A DNA stretch of 64,000 nt from Streptococcus sp. 29887 (lineage in GTDB: Bacteria > Bacillota > Bacilli > Lactobacillales > Streptococcaceae), in contig NZ_CP118735.1 in assembly GCF_032595075.1 (NCBI RefSeq), forward strand, positions 524,001 through 588,000, in the 5' to 3' direction. The notes beneath the pieces were generated by a model, which saw only the letters and a program-made list of their open reading frames with translations, was not told where the DNA came from and ran no database searches. The position numbers and the translations under genes are program-made. How positions within the stretch are numbered: position 1 is the first letter of the stretch; the number at the start of each line of letters is the position of its first letter. Positions 53,501 through 62,351 of the stretch are shown here, in pieces.

Positions 53501-54899
53501 GGAAGGTATCAAGACGGGCTTTTCTTCAGTTTGGGATTTCTTGACCGGTAAGAGCTCGGAAACGACGGAAAAGGTTTCGACAGATGCTCAAACAATGACT
53601 ACCAATGTTGCAACACAAACGAGTCAGATGTCTACGAACACAAACGTAGACATGACAGCGATGTTGAATAGCATTAATCAAAATATGGGGCTTGCCAACA
53701 TGCAAGCTACCAACCAAGCTATTCAAATGGCAACTGGGGTTAACGGGCAGACTGGGACAATGAGTTCGCAAGCAATCCTTGACTCAATTGCATTAGCTAA
53801 TGGCGTAACTTCAAACTTGAACACGGCCAACGTGTCCGCAACTTCTGCAGCTCAGACAATGGCTGATGGAGTCAATCAAGCTGCATCGTCGATGAATTTG
53901 TCGGCAGTAAACGAAGCTTTAGGTCTATCCGCTGGGGTGACATCGAATTTACAAACTGCTCAAGCAAATGCAAATAACGCGGCATCAACCATGAATGCTA
54001 CAGTCACTTCAAACATGGCTTCGATGCAATCAAACGCAAGTAGCGCGACGAGTGGTTTGGCAAGTAATGTTACGGCTGGACTAAACCAAGCCTCAAGTTC
54101 AGCGAATGCCTCAAGTGCACAAATGGCTAATAATGTGACGACAAACTTTAATAAAGCTAAGTTATCTGTCGATAATTCCATGAAAGGTATTAACCAGACA
54201 GTTACAACTAGCTTTAATAAATTAAATGCTGATATTCAATCGTTTGGCAATAAATTTAATTCGGCATTTACCAATTCGTTCCGCAAGGCATCTGACGTAG
54301 CCCGAAATGGTATGAATACCGTTCAAAACGCAGTTTCCAATGGTATGAACCAAGCATTAAGTGTTGCACGGAATGCTGGAAATCAGATGATTAATGTTAT
54401 GCGAAGTACAAGCGGAGGGATGAATTCCGCCGGTTACTATGCAGGTATCGGCTTTGCCAATGGCCTTGCTAGCTCTGCAGGTTCTATCTATGCTATTGCT
54501 AATTCAATTGCAAATAACGTTGTAAATACTATCAGGAGAGCGTTAGACATCCATTCGCCGTCTCGTGCAACTTTCGCTTTGGGTGGATTCACCGGCGAAG
54601 GTATGTACAATGGTATGGCAGATTGGCTAGGGAAAATCGAAAGCATGGGTCAGCAATATGCCCAAGCTGTTACAGATCAAAAGTACGGATTAGAAAGTCA
54701 CATCACCTCTACAGGTTCGATTTCTGCCAATGGAATTTCAAACTCCTTGGAAAGTTTGAGTAGTGGCATCTTAGAAAGTCAATTATCAGAGCCAGTTTTT
54801 GAAATCCACAATGAGTTGGTTGGCGATGAGATCTACACCTCTGTCAAAGAGAAAGAATCAAGAGAATATCAAAAGAATGAATATTTTATTTATGAGTAG
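50535..54899 (+). CDS. Tape measure protein
   Basis: This 1454-residue protein sets tail length. An N-terminal helical domain with TMP signature (LEAKLSSIKAVTGSSAETMA-like, then AGAETAFSASEAADAIEELS), central hydrophobic segments (about 590-720 and 740-1010) and an Ala/Asn/Ser-rich coiled region (about 1040-1300) are visible. The C-terminus carries RRALDIHSPSRATFALGGFT, a conserved TMP end. It follows the frameshifted chaperone. Confidence 0.95.
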   Translation: MAFDGAINAYIGADTKSYEQAMNEIAASTQKAFQKAQDSAVNSSNRLVQMVGQVMAQLASNGQSLGQRLGNAYSTGLNLSLGEIQRIASRIGEKIPEPIRNGFSKLSTALNPFISSVQNASSRVIEALGNRIVSPITNAWSNLFSKLNTKADSFNNSFAGKLTNTVSQLSTKVSQGLGTGFQTMGSKAVSALTGIVSHTNRAASASTNLIQQVAGISLAYAAFNGIKTAIGGAITKSADFEAKLSSIKAVTGSSAETMAQFKDAAIKAGAETAFSASEAADAIEELSKAGVSTKDILAGGLTGALNLATAGELDLKSAAEIASTALNAFKNDNLTVVDAANQLAGAANASATDVGELKYGLSMVSAVASGLGLSFNDTTNALAVFAQNGLKGSDAGTSLKTMLMNLQPQTKKARNLMSDLGLITADGANQFFTAEGKIKSFAEISELLNTKLSHLTDQEKQLALKTMFGTDAVRAATIAMNEGADGANKMQAEISKVTAADVAAEKLNNFKGAIEGLSGSFETLQIKVGSAVLPIFTVFVKALDRFIDKLSQSQAIDNFVNMMEKIPPVLDHFLNGTKVSTQQLDAFKASVSNVAPAIALLVGSLAFGPAVAGLQMLTAGLGGVAVGALNFGGLFSGVISSASSVIGIFAAKMTGLPAIFGNAASKGLSVLAMMTQGMSSVVSIALASVGPAAILGMVLVGLGLVYKMFGDKIDEVLTMVQTKGPEVIQRFVAGITSQIPQLITLGSELIAKLAQTFAVMFPVIVQAGVDIISSLVSGVGQNAGSLISSALTVFTSFVTTIISALPQLIIIGLNFLNNLVLGIIQNIPQIQESATQIITQFTNGIQNDLPTIIAKGAEILTNLVNGAIQLLPVVVGLAGTVITTLISGFVQSLPTLLGTGVTLIVTLVSGLIQNLPTIVQTAMEIVQSLIGGIIQALPQLIAAGIQLIFQLVVTLIMGLPQIMEAGVKLILGLGQAMLEAIPNALSGVWEGIKTGFSSVWDFLTGKSSETTEKVSTDAQTMTTNVATQTSQMSTNTNVDMTAMLNSINQNMGLANMQATNQAIQMATGVNGQTGTMSSQAILDSIALANGVTSNLNTANVSATSAAQTMADGVNQAASSMNLSAVNEALGLSAGVTSNLQTAQANANNAASTMNATVTSNMASMQSNASSATSGLASNVTAGLNQASSSANASSAQMANNVTTNFNKAKLSVDNSMKGINQTVTTSFNKLNADIQSFGNKFNSAFTNSFRKASDVARNGMNTVQNAVSNGMNQALSVARNAGNQMINVMRSTSGGMNSAGYYAGIGFANGLASSAGSIYAIANSIANNVVNTIRRALDIHSPSRATFALGGFTGEGMYNGMADWLGKIESMGQQYAQAVTDQKYGLESHITSTGSISANGISNSLESLSSGILESQLSEPVFEIHNELVGDEIYTSVKEKESREYQKNEYFIYE

Positions 54900-54910
54900 G
54901 AAGGAAAAAT

Positions 54911-55753
54911 ATGGATTTATTGGTAAATAAAGAGGGTCTGTCAATCAGACTCTCGCAATTAGGTTTATACAACATAGCTATCAGTGAGTCCTCTCCCGCT
55001 CTTGAGCTTGATTCTAGAAAGGTGCGGGGGCGCTCTGGCAAAATACTAGCAGATGCAGTTTTTGTTGAAAAAGCAATACGGGTTTCAGCGAGATTATCAT
55101 GCATCAGTATTGAAGAATTTGAAGCGAAAAAAGATAGCTTAAATGCCTTGTTGATGGATGACGAGGCATTTTATATTACCAAAATGGTGCCAGTCAAAGA
55201 TGATTTGTACAATTTTGAATTGCCTGGACACACGACTGGCGACATAGCAGTCTCGGAATTACCACACAAAGCATGGCATTACCGATATCAAGTGCTTTCC
55301 GAGGATGGATGTTCTTATTCTTTTATAGGGAAATCATCGGCAGGATTGAAGTATGACGTATCAATGTCTTTTGTTACGACTGAGCTACCGTTTGGACAGA
55401 CTGTTCCGAGAGAACTTGCGGTGACAAACAAGCTTATACCGTATAACGGAACGGCTAAACTAAGTCAATTAGATTGGCCTTTTGAAGTTGAATTGGTTTC
55501 GGCTGGCGGTCAATCTAGTTTTTATTTTGAGATTGACGGAAGGCGATTTACGTTTGAACAGGCATCGAATTTGACGCTTGGCGATAAATTCAAACTCAAA
55601 GGCATCGAAACGATTTTAAATGGTCAAAGCGTGACAGCTAAAACCAACCACGAATATTTCGTGATTAAACCAAGTGTTGGAAAACAATCTCAAATTATCA
55701 CAAATTTTAATGGCACTATTAAGTTATTGAATTTTGTGGAATTGTATAAATAA
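54911..55753 (+). CDS. Distal tail protein (Dit)
   Basis: This 280-residue hub protein of the tail tip is in the standard place after the tape measure. Fits the Dit family: ALELDSRKVRGRSGKILADA and the C-terminal galectin-like part (YNGTAKLSQLDWPFEVELVS). It is 10 bases from the Tal gene. Confidence 0.85.
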   Translation: MDLLVNKEGLSIRLSQLGLYNIAISESSPALELDSRKVRGRSGKILADAVFVEKAIRVSARLSCISIEEFEAKKDSLNALLMDDEAFYITKMVPVKDDLYNFELPGHTTGDIAVSELPHKAWHYRYQVLSEDGCSYSFIGKSSAGLKYDVSMSFVTTELPFGQTVPRELAVTNKLIPYNGTAKLSQLDWPFEVELVSAGGQSSFYFEIDGRRFTFEQASNLTLGDKFKLKGIETILNGQSVTAKTNHEYFVIKPSVGKQSQIITNFNGTIKLLNFVELYK

Positions 55754-55762
55754 GGAGGTGCT

Positions 55763-58700
55763 ATGCTAACATTTTTAGATCATAAAGGAAATGAAATTGG
55801 TGCATTAACGACCTTCAACTATACCAATTCCGTGAACGGCGAAAGGTCGCTTTCGGGGACTGTGCATGGGAATCTTGAGATAGAGAAGGGATGGGGTGTT
55901 CGATTTGAAGATGAGTATTACAAAGTCATTTACGCAAAACCGAAAAGTCTCGGAAAAATAAACATCGTTCAGTTCGATGCCGTCCATCAATTCTTCTGGG
56001 ATTTTGATAAGACGTCTGTCTATTCGGAATTGGATGGTAGTTATCCGTTTCAAACTTTTCTAGACCATATTTTCAACGGCAGTGGTTACCGATACAACCT
56101 TGAGGTAGAAGTCGGAAGTTTGCGAAAGCAGAATTTTGGACTGAAAAAGAGACTTGAGCTATTCAACGATTTGGTAAAACATGCTGGTGTTGAATTTCAA
56201 GTACGCGGAAAAGTGGTTCGGATTTTGGAACGGACCGGCACAGATTTATCCACAGTTGTCCGCAAAAAGTTAAACTTGAATGATCTAAGCATCGAAAAAC
56301 GAATAGGTGATTTTATCACTTATCAAAAAGGCTTGGGGGCTTGGCATGATGAGAACGACCACTCGAAGGGCAGGCTTGAAGTAGAGTATGTCTCTCCGTT
56401 AGCAGCAATATATGGCCGTTTGGAAGGTGAGCCGTATGTTGATGAACGATTTACGATAGCCGAGAACTTCCTGGCGGTGTTGAAAAAATCTGTTGAAAAT
56501 AGTTACTCTATCTCGGTCCAGCTGGCCATGGAGGATTTGCAAAAAGCTGGTTATCGATACACCAGACCGTTGGCTGGAGATTATATCACGGTCATTGACG
56601 AAGATATCAATTTCAAAGAACGCGTACGTATCGTCTCGTTTGAAACCAAATATGATATCAAAGGTCAAGTGATTGATCATGCCATAACTTGTAATGATAT
56701 CGGATCAGTTAAAAAACAAAGTGTTGGATATAGTTCGCTGAAGAGTAGTGTAGCTAATGTTTCAAAAGAGACAGAAAGCGCAATTCAAACAGCGAATAGA
56801 GCGCTGGTGTCAGCCGACGGTAAATCAACCGTGTACTTTGGTACAGAATTTCCACAGGATGTGCCGAAAGGGACTTTAACCAAGGGAGATACCCTGTATC
56901 TCACAGTTGGCGATACGACCAAGATGTATTACTGGAATGGTGCGGAGTGGCTAGAACCGCCGGTAATAAATGATGTCGAGGCTTTTAAAGAAAGTATCAA
57001 TGCCGAAATCGCTCAAGTCAACACAACCATGCAAGCACAATCTGAGGAACACGATAGACAGGTTGCGGATATATTGTCCAAAACCCATTCTGTCGAATCA
57101 CTTGCCAACCAAGCTAAGACGGATGCTGCTAGTGCATTGGCTAGAGCTAACCAGGTCAAGACCGAAGCTATCGCAGATGCGAGAGCACAGGTAGCGACGG
57201 TTAGTCAGGCGTTAAATACCGCTAAGACCGATTTGCAAAATATAGCGACTTATCAAGAGACTGTGGACCGTAAGTTGACTGAGCTAACATCCAACACACG
57301 GACGCTTGATGGCAAAATCGATGCAGCTAGCGCCAAGGTAGATACCGTGGCTGGTCAAATTCGGACGGAATTAACTCGAGTTGAGGGTAAAATTCCGAGT
57401 GATTTGGGTGGGCGGAACTATATCCTAAAAAGCGATGTGTATGCGACCTCTGGAAGTAGGTATTTTGATACCTCTCCAGAGTTCATTGACTACGCATATT
57501 CAGGGAAATATGTCACTATTAGTCTAGATATTAAGGGAGAAAACCTAGTTCCTGATTCAAGAGGACTGTCACGTATTGGGTGTGAGATAAGGCTTAATCT
57601 ATCAGACGGTAAAGTCTTGTATCTGCAATGTCAAAAGATCGTATCAGGCACCCAACCGAGGGAACGGATTTCGGTGACCAAACAAATCCCGCAAGGCGTG
57701 TCTGTCGTCAGCGCAAATAGGGTCAATATGTACATACAGGTTGGTGGAACAGCCTTAGCTGGTCGTCCAAAGTTCGAACTGTCGTCTATTCCAAGCGACT
57801 GGTCACCAGCTCCAGAGGATATCAATTCGGAGTTAAGCTCTACTAAGACCTTAATTACTCAGACCGCCGAAGGGCAGACTCAACTATCCAATCGCTTGAC
57901 AACGACTCAAGATAAGGTCTCTACTGCTGAGACTAAAATCAATCAACTGATAGGGGACGTATCAAGTAAAGTATCTCAAACGGATTACAACACACTAACT
58001 GGTCGTGTGAGTAGTGCAGAGACAGCGATTACTCAAAATGCACAAGAGATTAGTAAACGTCTGACAAGTACGCAAGTTGATAAAGCAATCACAGATAAAG
58101 GCTATCAGACCAAGTCTGATGTTGACAGCAACATCACAGGTCGTGGTTATATTACAAGTAGTGCATTGCAACCTTATGCCTTGGCTACAACAGTCCAAAA
58201 CCTCGTCAGAGAGACTGCGGATAGTTTTAGCCGGACGATAAGTGAGACTAAAGCCATGATACCGACGGAGGCAGGGGGACGAAATTATATCCTTGGTAGC
58301 CGAACTGTCTCGGTGCTGTCAAATGACACACAGGCCTGTCCAATATCAACGGAACAATTAAAAGATGGAAGCAGAGAGTTTATACGCATTAGACGGTCAA
58401 ATCCCTCGCTTAATCCTAGTCTCATATCACTATACACCAAAATTGGGGGATTTAGCTCAGAAATGCCTACGTCTGGAAAAGGAAAAATTAGCTTTAAAGC
58501 AAGGGCAAGCAGTCCAGTCAACATGAATGTGATGGGTATTTTGATAAGTAGTACATCAAACAACTTGCCGTGGAATAAAAGCCAAATCTCTATCGGGCCT
58601 GAATGGAAGACCTATTCATTTGATTTTGAATTTATCAAAGGGATGACTATATTACGAGCTAATCCGTTTCAGATTTTGCCTCCTGTGCCAAATTTGGCTG

Positions 58701-59746
58701 AGTTTTACTTAGACTTGTGCGAATGGCAGCTAGAAGCTGGTACGATGGCTAGTTCATGGTCTCCAGCTCCTGAAGACCTGGCCACCGTCACAGCCTTACA
58801 TAATGTCACAGACACGGTCGATAGTCACACTCGTACTATTGGTGCTGTCGGTGAGACAGGTAGCATTTTGGACAATGTCAGTAAGGTTACTCAGACGGCA
58901 GCTGGCTTGGTCCAAGAGGTGTCTGGTACTAACGGGCTTAAGACCCAAGTCAGCACGTTAGCTGGGTCTTATGCGATTAAAAATCTGACCAGCTCAGGCA
59001 ATGTACTTAACCAGCTCAACCTAAACAAAGATGGGTCAGTCAAGATTGACGGTAGTCTCGTACAAATTACTGGTAAAACATACATCGAGGACGGTGTCAT
59101 CAAAGAAGCTATGATCGGTAAAGGTCAAATCGGTACGGCTCACATCGGTGAGATTGATGCAGGGATAGCTAAAATCATTAACTTGGATGTGTCGAAGATC
59201 AAGGGTCTTGATGCTGAATTTATCAAAGCGAAAATCGAGAATGCTTTGATAGGCTGGCTACGTGGGAAGACTATATCTGCAGTTAACAACGTGACTACTT
59301 TTGATTTAACAACTGGGCTAATCACCGTAAATAATAATCAAAGCGGTTTCTTATTCAAAGATGGCAATTCTGTAGTCGGACGAATTGGATATGGAAATAT
59401 TACAAGGTTAGGTACCGGATTATCAAAAGGGATTGATATTTATACAAATAAAAATCATTCACTTGCTTTAGGCTATGAAATGACGAATGGCATGTACAGT
59501 ACCGCTATTCAAGTTGATGGCGGAAGCGGAGAAGTGCGTATTGCAAGTCCAATATATCTTTCCGACAAAATTTACCCTCTGGCAACGAAATCGTACGGCT
59601 ACCTGAGGCTTGATCCTTTTGGTAATTCCGGGTTGAAACTTACCAGAAACTCTGGCAACGGGATAGCCTTTGATGACACCGATGTATATATAATCGTGAA
59701 TGGGAATACCTATTCGTTTAAACAATGGATAATAAATAGGAGATAA
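55763..59746 (+). CDS. Tail endopeptidase/receptor-binding protein (Tal)
   Basis: This 1327-residue tail-tip protein has an N-terminal Tal/gp27-like domain (to about 330, KSLGKIN and KHAGVEFQVRGKVV), then a coiled coil (about 360-545). Two similar modules of about 140-170 residues each begin GGRNYILKSDV (548) and GGRNYILGSRT (837) and end in SSWSPAPEDL-like motifs; they resemble carbohydrate-binding modules. Further coiled coils and a C-terminal beta-rich part with GKTYIEDGVIKEAMIGKGQI close it. It likely determines host adsorption. Confidence 0.85.
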   Translation: MLTFLDHKGNEIGALTTFNYTNSVNGERSLSGTVHGNLEIEKGWGVRFEDEYYKVIYAKPKSLGKINIVQFDAVHQFFWDFDKTSVYSELDGSYPFQTFLDHIFNGSGYRYNLEVEVGSLRKQNFGLKKRLELFNDLVKHAGVEFQVRGKVVRILERTGTDLSTVVRKKLNLNDLSIEKRIGDFITYQKGLGAWHDENDHSKGRLEVEYVSPLAAIYGRLEGEPYVDERFTIAENFLAVLKKSVENSYSISVQLAMEDLQKAGYRYTRPLAGDYITVIDEDINFKERVRIVSFETKYDIKGQVIDHAITCNDIGSVKKQSVGYSSLKSSVANVSKETESAIQTANRALVSADGKSTVYFGTEFPQDVPKGTLTKGDTLYLTVGDTTKMYYWNGAEWLEPPVINDVEAFKESINAEIAQVNTTMQAQSEEHDRQVADILSKTHSVESLANQAKTDAASALARANQVKTEAIADARAQVATVSQALNTAKTDLQNIATYQETVDRKLTELTSNTRTLDGKIDAASAKVDTVAGQIRTELTRVEGKIPSDLGGRNYILKSDVYATSGSRYFDTSPEFIDYAYSGKYVTISLDIKGENLVPDSRGLSRIGCEIRLNLSDGKVLYLQCQKIVSGTQPRERISVTKQIPQGVSVVSANRVNMYIQVGGTALAGRPKFELSSIPSDWSPAPEDINSELSSTKTLITQTAEGQTQLSNRLTTTQDKVSTAETKINQLIGDVSSKVSQTDYNTLTGRVSSAETAITQNAQEISKRLTSTQVDKAITDKGYQTKSDVDSNITGRGYITSSALQPYALATTVQNLVRETADSFSRTISETKAMIPTEAGGRNYILGSRTVSVLSNDTQACPISTEQLKDGSREFIRIRRSNPSLNPSLISLYTKIGGFSSEMPTSGKGKISFKARASSPVNMNVMGILISSTSNNLPWNKSQISIGPEWKTYSFDFEFIKGMTILRANPFQILPPVPNLAEFYLDLCEWQLEAGTMASSWSPAPEDLATVTALHNVTDTVDSHTRTIGAVGETGSILDNVSKVTQTAAGLVQEVSGTNGLKTQVSTLAGSYAIKNLTSSGNVLNQLNLNKDGSVKIDGSLVQITGKTYIEDGVIKEAMIGKGQIGTAHIGEIDAGIAKIINLDVSKIKGLDAEFIKAKIENALIGWLRGKTISAVNNVTTFDLTTGLITVNNNQSGFLFKDGNSVVGRIGYGNITRLGTGLSKGIDIYTNKNHSLALGYEMTNGMYSTAIQVDGGSGEVRIASPIYLSDKIYPLATKSYGYLRLDPFGNSGLKLTRNSGNGIAFDDTDVYIIVNGNTYSFKQWIINRR

Positions 59747-59748
59747 AC

Positions 59749-59964
59749 ATGAACCAAGAACAAATCAATCAAGCGCTACGCTTGACCAATAACGACCTCG
59801 TGACAAAACTGTCAGAGGAAATGACGACGAAGAACTTGCTGGCTGTACAACTAACTGAGGCACAGCGTACCATCGCTAGTCTGCAGGCAGAAATTAATGA
59901 TCTAACTCAGCAACTGGACGAAGCTACTAAACCAGAAGAAATCATTGAACAAAAAGGAGAATAA
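59749..59964 (+). CDS. Small coiled-coil phage protein
   Basis: This 71-residue, entirely helical acidic protein (AQRTIASLQAEINDLTQQLD) is similar to short proteins found between receptor-binding and holin genes. It starts 2 bases after the Tal stop. Function unknown. Confidence 0.65.
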   Translation: MNQEQINQALRLTNNDLVTKLSEEMTTKNLLAVQLTEAQRTIASLQAEINDLTQQLDEATKPEEIIEQKGE

Positions 59965-59966
59965 TC

Positions 59967-60317
59967 ATGACTCAAACTATTGACAACGTATTGCTTAACC
60001 TCGAAGAAACTACTCAACCATTTGACCTTGCGACTGCGCTCCACTACATGAAAGAGAATGGTGAATTTATCCGCTGCAAGTCATCAACGCAGGATTTCTA
60101 CATGTACCGCGATGTCCAAAAGCGTCCTGCAATTGTGAATGGTCGCCGTAAATTTGTGGACGTGGAAACGATTTGGGCATTTAACCAGTGGGGTAGTACT
60201 ACGACGACTATCAACATTGCTGATATGCTCAACGAAGAGTATTGGATTATGAAATTTGATGAGCATGGCAACCCAGATTGGTCAGACCCACAAGGGGCAG
60301 AATCAACCGAGGTCTAG
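59967..60317 (+). CDS. Possible Tad2-like (DUF2829-type) protein
   Basis: This 116-residue protein has the layout FDLATALHYMKENGEFIRCK ... FNQWGSTTTTINIADMLNEE then YWIMKFDEHGNPDW. The 'F..AL..MK..GE.I.R' start and 'DML.E.W' end recall DUF2829 domains, which include the Thoeris inhibitor Tad2 that sequesters cyclic ADP-ribose signals. Resemblance is pattern-based and partial. It lies between tail-tip and holin genes, common for such domains in streptococcal phages. Confidence 0.45.
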   Translation: MTQTIDNVLLNLEETTQPFDLATALHYMKENGEFIRCKSSTQDFYMYRDVQKRPAIVNGRRKFVDVETIWAFNQWGSTTTTINIADMLNEEYWIMKFDEHGNPDWSDPQGAESTEV

Positions 60318-60320
60318 CCT

Positions 60321-60746
60321 ATGCCAGATAACATTTTAAACATCATCGGAGCGGTGGCACCTACTATCGGTGTCATCGCTACTGGTGGTTTTGGCTATCT
60401 TGCGGCACGGTCTAACAATCTCAATAAGGCTCAATTTGGTGAACTCAAACAGGGTATGGAGAGTATCAAAGATGATGTGTCTAACTTGAAGAAAGTAGCT
60501 GACGACAACCAGAGCAACATAAAAGCTGTAAAAAGCGATATGGACAATCTCAAGAACAGCAGTCGCAGTAGCCGCCGCTATACGCTTTTTAAGGACTTGG
60601 ACACAGCTATCGAACGTGGCTGGACAACGCTTGAGGAACGCCGTGAGATTGCCAAACTCTTTGATAGTTACAAGATTTTGGGTGGTAATGGTGAAATTGA
60701 AACCATGTATCAAATCTATATTCAATTGCCTATGAAGGAGGGGTAG
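60321..60746 (+). CDS. Membrane-anchored holin-like protein
   Basis: An N-terminal hydrophobic segment (about residues 6-28) is followed by a long helical, charged region and a C-terminal helical domain. It is 141 residues. It is next to a short holin gene, so a lysis-control (holin or antiholin) role is likely. Confidence 0.65.
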   Translation: MPDNILNIIGAVAPTIGVIATGGFGYLAARSNNLNKAQFGELKQGMESIKDDVSNLKKVADDNQSNIKAVKSDMDNLKNSSRSSRRYTLFKDLDTAIERGWTTLEERREIAKLFDSYKILGGNGEIETMYQIYIQLPMKEG

Positions 60747-60747
60747 G

Positions 60748-60951
60748 ATGACATTAAGCAATAAAGAGTACGACCTTGCCAAACGTATCGTGACTGTGGT
60801 TGTGCCAGCAGTTATCACACTGATAACAGGGCTGGGTGCTTTATACAAGTTTGATACGTCGGTCATCACAGGCACAATTGCCTTATTTGCGACGTTCCTA
60901 GGGACTGTACTAGGGATTTCCAGCAAGAACTATCACAAAGAAAATCAGTAG
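60748..60951 (+). CDS. Holin
   Basis: This 67-residue protein has two hydrophobic spans (VVPAVITLITGLGALYKF and ITGTIALFATFLGTVLGISS) and a polar C-terminus. It matches the small streptococcal phage holins that permeabilise the membrane for endolysin release or activation. Confidence 0.85.
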   Translation: MTLSNKEYDLAKRIVTVVVPAVITLITGLGALYKFDTSVITGTIALFATFLGTVLGISSKNYHKENQ

Positions 60952-60960
60952 GAGGATACA

Positions 60961-61074
60961 ATGAAATTCGATGAAGTCATGGAGTTTGATGACAAGCTCT
61001 ATCAAAAAAATATTGCCGACCACACTTTTTCTGAAACAGACGACTTAGATGGTAAGGGGGAAACAAATGACTAA
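60961..61074 (+). CDS. Small acidic protein between holin and lysin
   Basis: This 37-residue acidic ORF (MKFDEVMEFDDKLYQ) has GTAGGAGG directly upstream and overlaps the endolysin start by 8 bases. Translation through it probably couples endolysin synthesis to the holin. Function unknown. Confidence 0.55.
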   Translation: MKFDEVMEFDDKLYQKNIADHTFSETDDLDGKGETND

Positions 61075-61903
61075 TCTTGGTTTGAAAATTGTACAAATGC
61101 CAGTGCCTGCTGCTAAGGTGGGTATCAAGTGTCCAAATGCCATGACACCGCAATGGCTGACCATCCACAACACAGCCAATGACGCGTCTGCCTTGGCTGA
61201 GATTAGCTACATGAATGGCAACTGGAATGAAGTTTCGTATCACTGGGCTGTCGATGATGTTCAGGCCATTCAGGCGATTGCCCACAATCGTAATGCTTGG
61301 CATTGCGGTGATGGTCTTGGTCCTGGTAATTTGACCTCTATCGGTATTGAAATTTGCCACAGCTTGACCCCAGGTAATCCAAGGTATGCCAAGTCCGAGG
61401 ACAATGGGGCTAAGCTGGCAGCTATTATCCTGCACCAGATGGGTTGGGGGATTGACCGCATTCGCAAGCATCAGGATTGGTCTGGAAAATATTGCCCACA
61501 TCGTATCTTAGATAATGGCAACTGGGAAGGTTTCAAACGTAAGGTCCAGAGCTATCTTGCCCAACTGCAAGGTAAGTCAGTAGCAACCCCACAACCTGCC
61601 CCGCAAGTAGCAACAGTCCAACCTAGACAGGCTGGCGCACAGACTGGGGCTCAGGAGTATGCAGAAGCAGGGCGTTTCACAGCCAGCGAGGATATTTACT
61701 TCCGCAATGAACCTAACCTATCGGGCAAGACCCAAGGGATGTATTACAAGGGGGAAACAGTTCGCTATGACCGTGTCCGTGTGGAATACAATGGATTTGT
61801 TTGGATTTCGTGGGTTTCTGCCCGTGCTGGTGTCCGTCGTTGGATGCCGATTAAGGTTCGTAAAAATGGCCAGACCGTGGAAACATGGGGGCGTGTAGAA
61901 TAG
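61067..61903 (+). CDS. Endolysin: N-acetylmuramoyl-L-alanine amidase with SH3 domain
   Basis: An Amidase_2 domain (about residues 20-160) has the zinc ligands in TIHNTAND, SIGIEICHS and the KHQDWSGKYCPHRI block. It is followed by a Gln/Pro/Ala linker and a C-terminal SH3_5-type cell-wall binding domain (RFTASEDIYFRNEPNLSGKT). ATG at 61067 follows AAGGGGG. It is 278 residues. No signal peptide, so release depends on the holin. Confidence 0.93.
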   Translation: MTNLGLKIVQMPVPAAKVGIKCPNAMTPQWLTIHNTANDASALAEISYMNGNWNEVSYHWAVDDVQAIQAIAHNRNAWHCGDGLGPGNLTSIGIEICHSLTPGNPRYAKSEDNGAKLAAIILHQMGWGIDRIRKHQDWSGKYCPHRILDNGNWEGFKRKVQSYLAQLQGKSVATPQPAPQVATVQPRQAGAQTGAQEYAEAGRFTASEDIYFRNEPNLSGKTQGMYYKGETVRYDRVRVEYNGFVWISWVSARAGVRRWMPIKVRKNGQTVETWGRVE

Positions 61904-61951
61904 TTTTTCAGCCCAGCGTTTGCTGGGGATTATGATTTGTGAAAAGGAATG

Positions 61952-61960
61952 TGGTATAAT
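61952..61960 (+). promoter_or_regulatory. Extended -10 promoter directly in front of the PBECR-like gene
   Basis: TGGTATAAT ends 7 bases before the ATG at 61968, so the transcript would start at or next to the start codon. A separate promoter here makes expression independent of the late operon. Confidence 0.6.
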
Positions 61961-61967
61961 AAAAATC

Positions 61968-62345
61968 ATGAAATACAATGTAAAAATCAGTCAAAAAATC
62001 AAGGAAATAGTAGGGTTAGAAACTTCTGCAACCGATATCCTGATCCACGAAGAAAATCTTGAAAAACATATGTTAAAAAGCAGACATCGAAAGATGATCA
62101 AATATATCCCAGATGTTGCTACTATTTTGGATTCGCCGGATTTTGTTGGTCAAAATAAGAATGTGAAGACAGAGAGTTTTGAAGTTATCAAAGTCCTTGC
62201 AGATAATGTTCTGGTCGCTGTCAAACTAGATAAGAAAAACGACTATTTCTTTGTGGCTTCGGTTTATGACATCACAGATTCCAAATTAAATCACATGAAG
62301 AGAAACGGTCGCATCAAAGCATTTGACAAAATAGAAGATAAGTAG
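61968..62345 (+). CDS. PBECR-like nuclease-fold protein, probably lysogenically expressed
   Basis: This 125-residue protein reads ILIHEENLEKHMLKSRH, IPDVATILDSPDFVGQN and VLVAVKLDKKNDYFFVASVY, the order seen in PBECR (phage Barnase-EndoU-ColicinE5/D-RelE-like nuclease) domains. Such domains are often fused to MuF proteins; here it stands alone beside attR. The start codon lies 7 bases past an extended -10, so translation may be leaderless: the nearest Shine-Dalgarno-like AAAAGGA lies upstream of the -10. Identity is from memory of the family. Confidence 0.55.
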   Translation: MKYNVKISQKIKEIVGLETSATDILIHEENLEKHMLKSRHRKMIKYIPDVATILDSPDFVGQNKNVKTESFEVIKVLADNVLVAVKLDKKNDYFFVASVYDITDSKLNHMKRNGRIKAFDKIEDK

Positions 62346-62351
62346 TAAACT

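Noticed and set aside
60336..60926. Long minus-strand frame through the holin genes
   Set aside because: It is the shadow of two well-supported plus-strand membrane protein genes.
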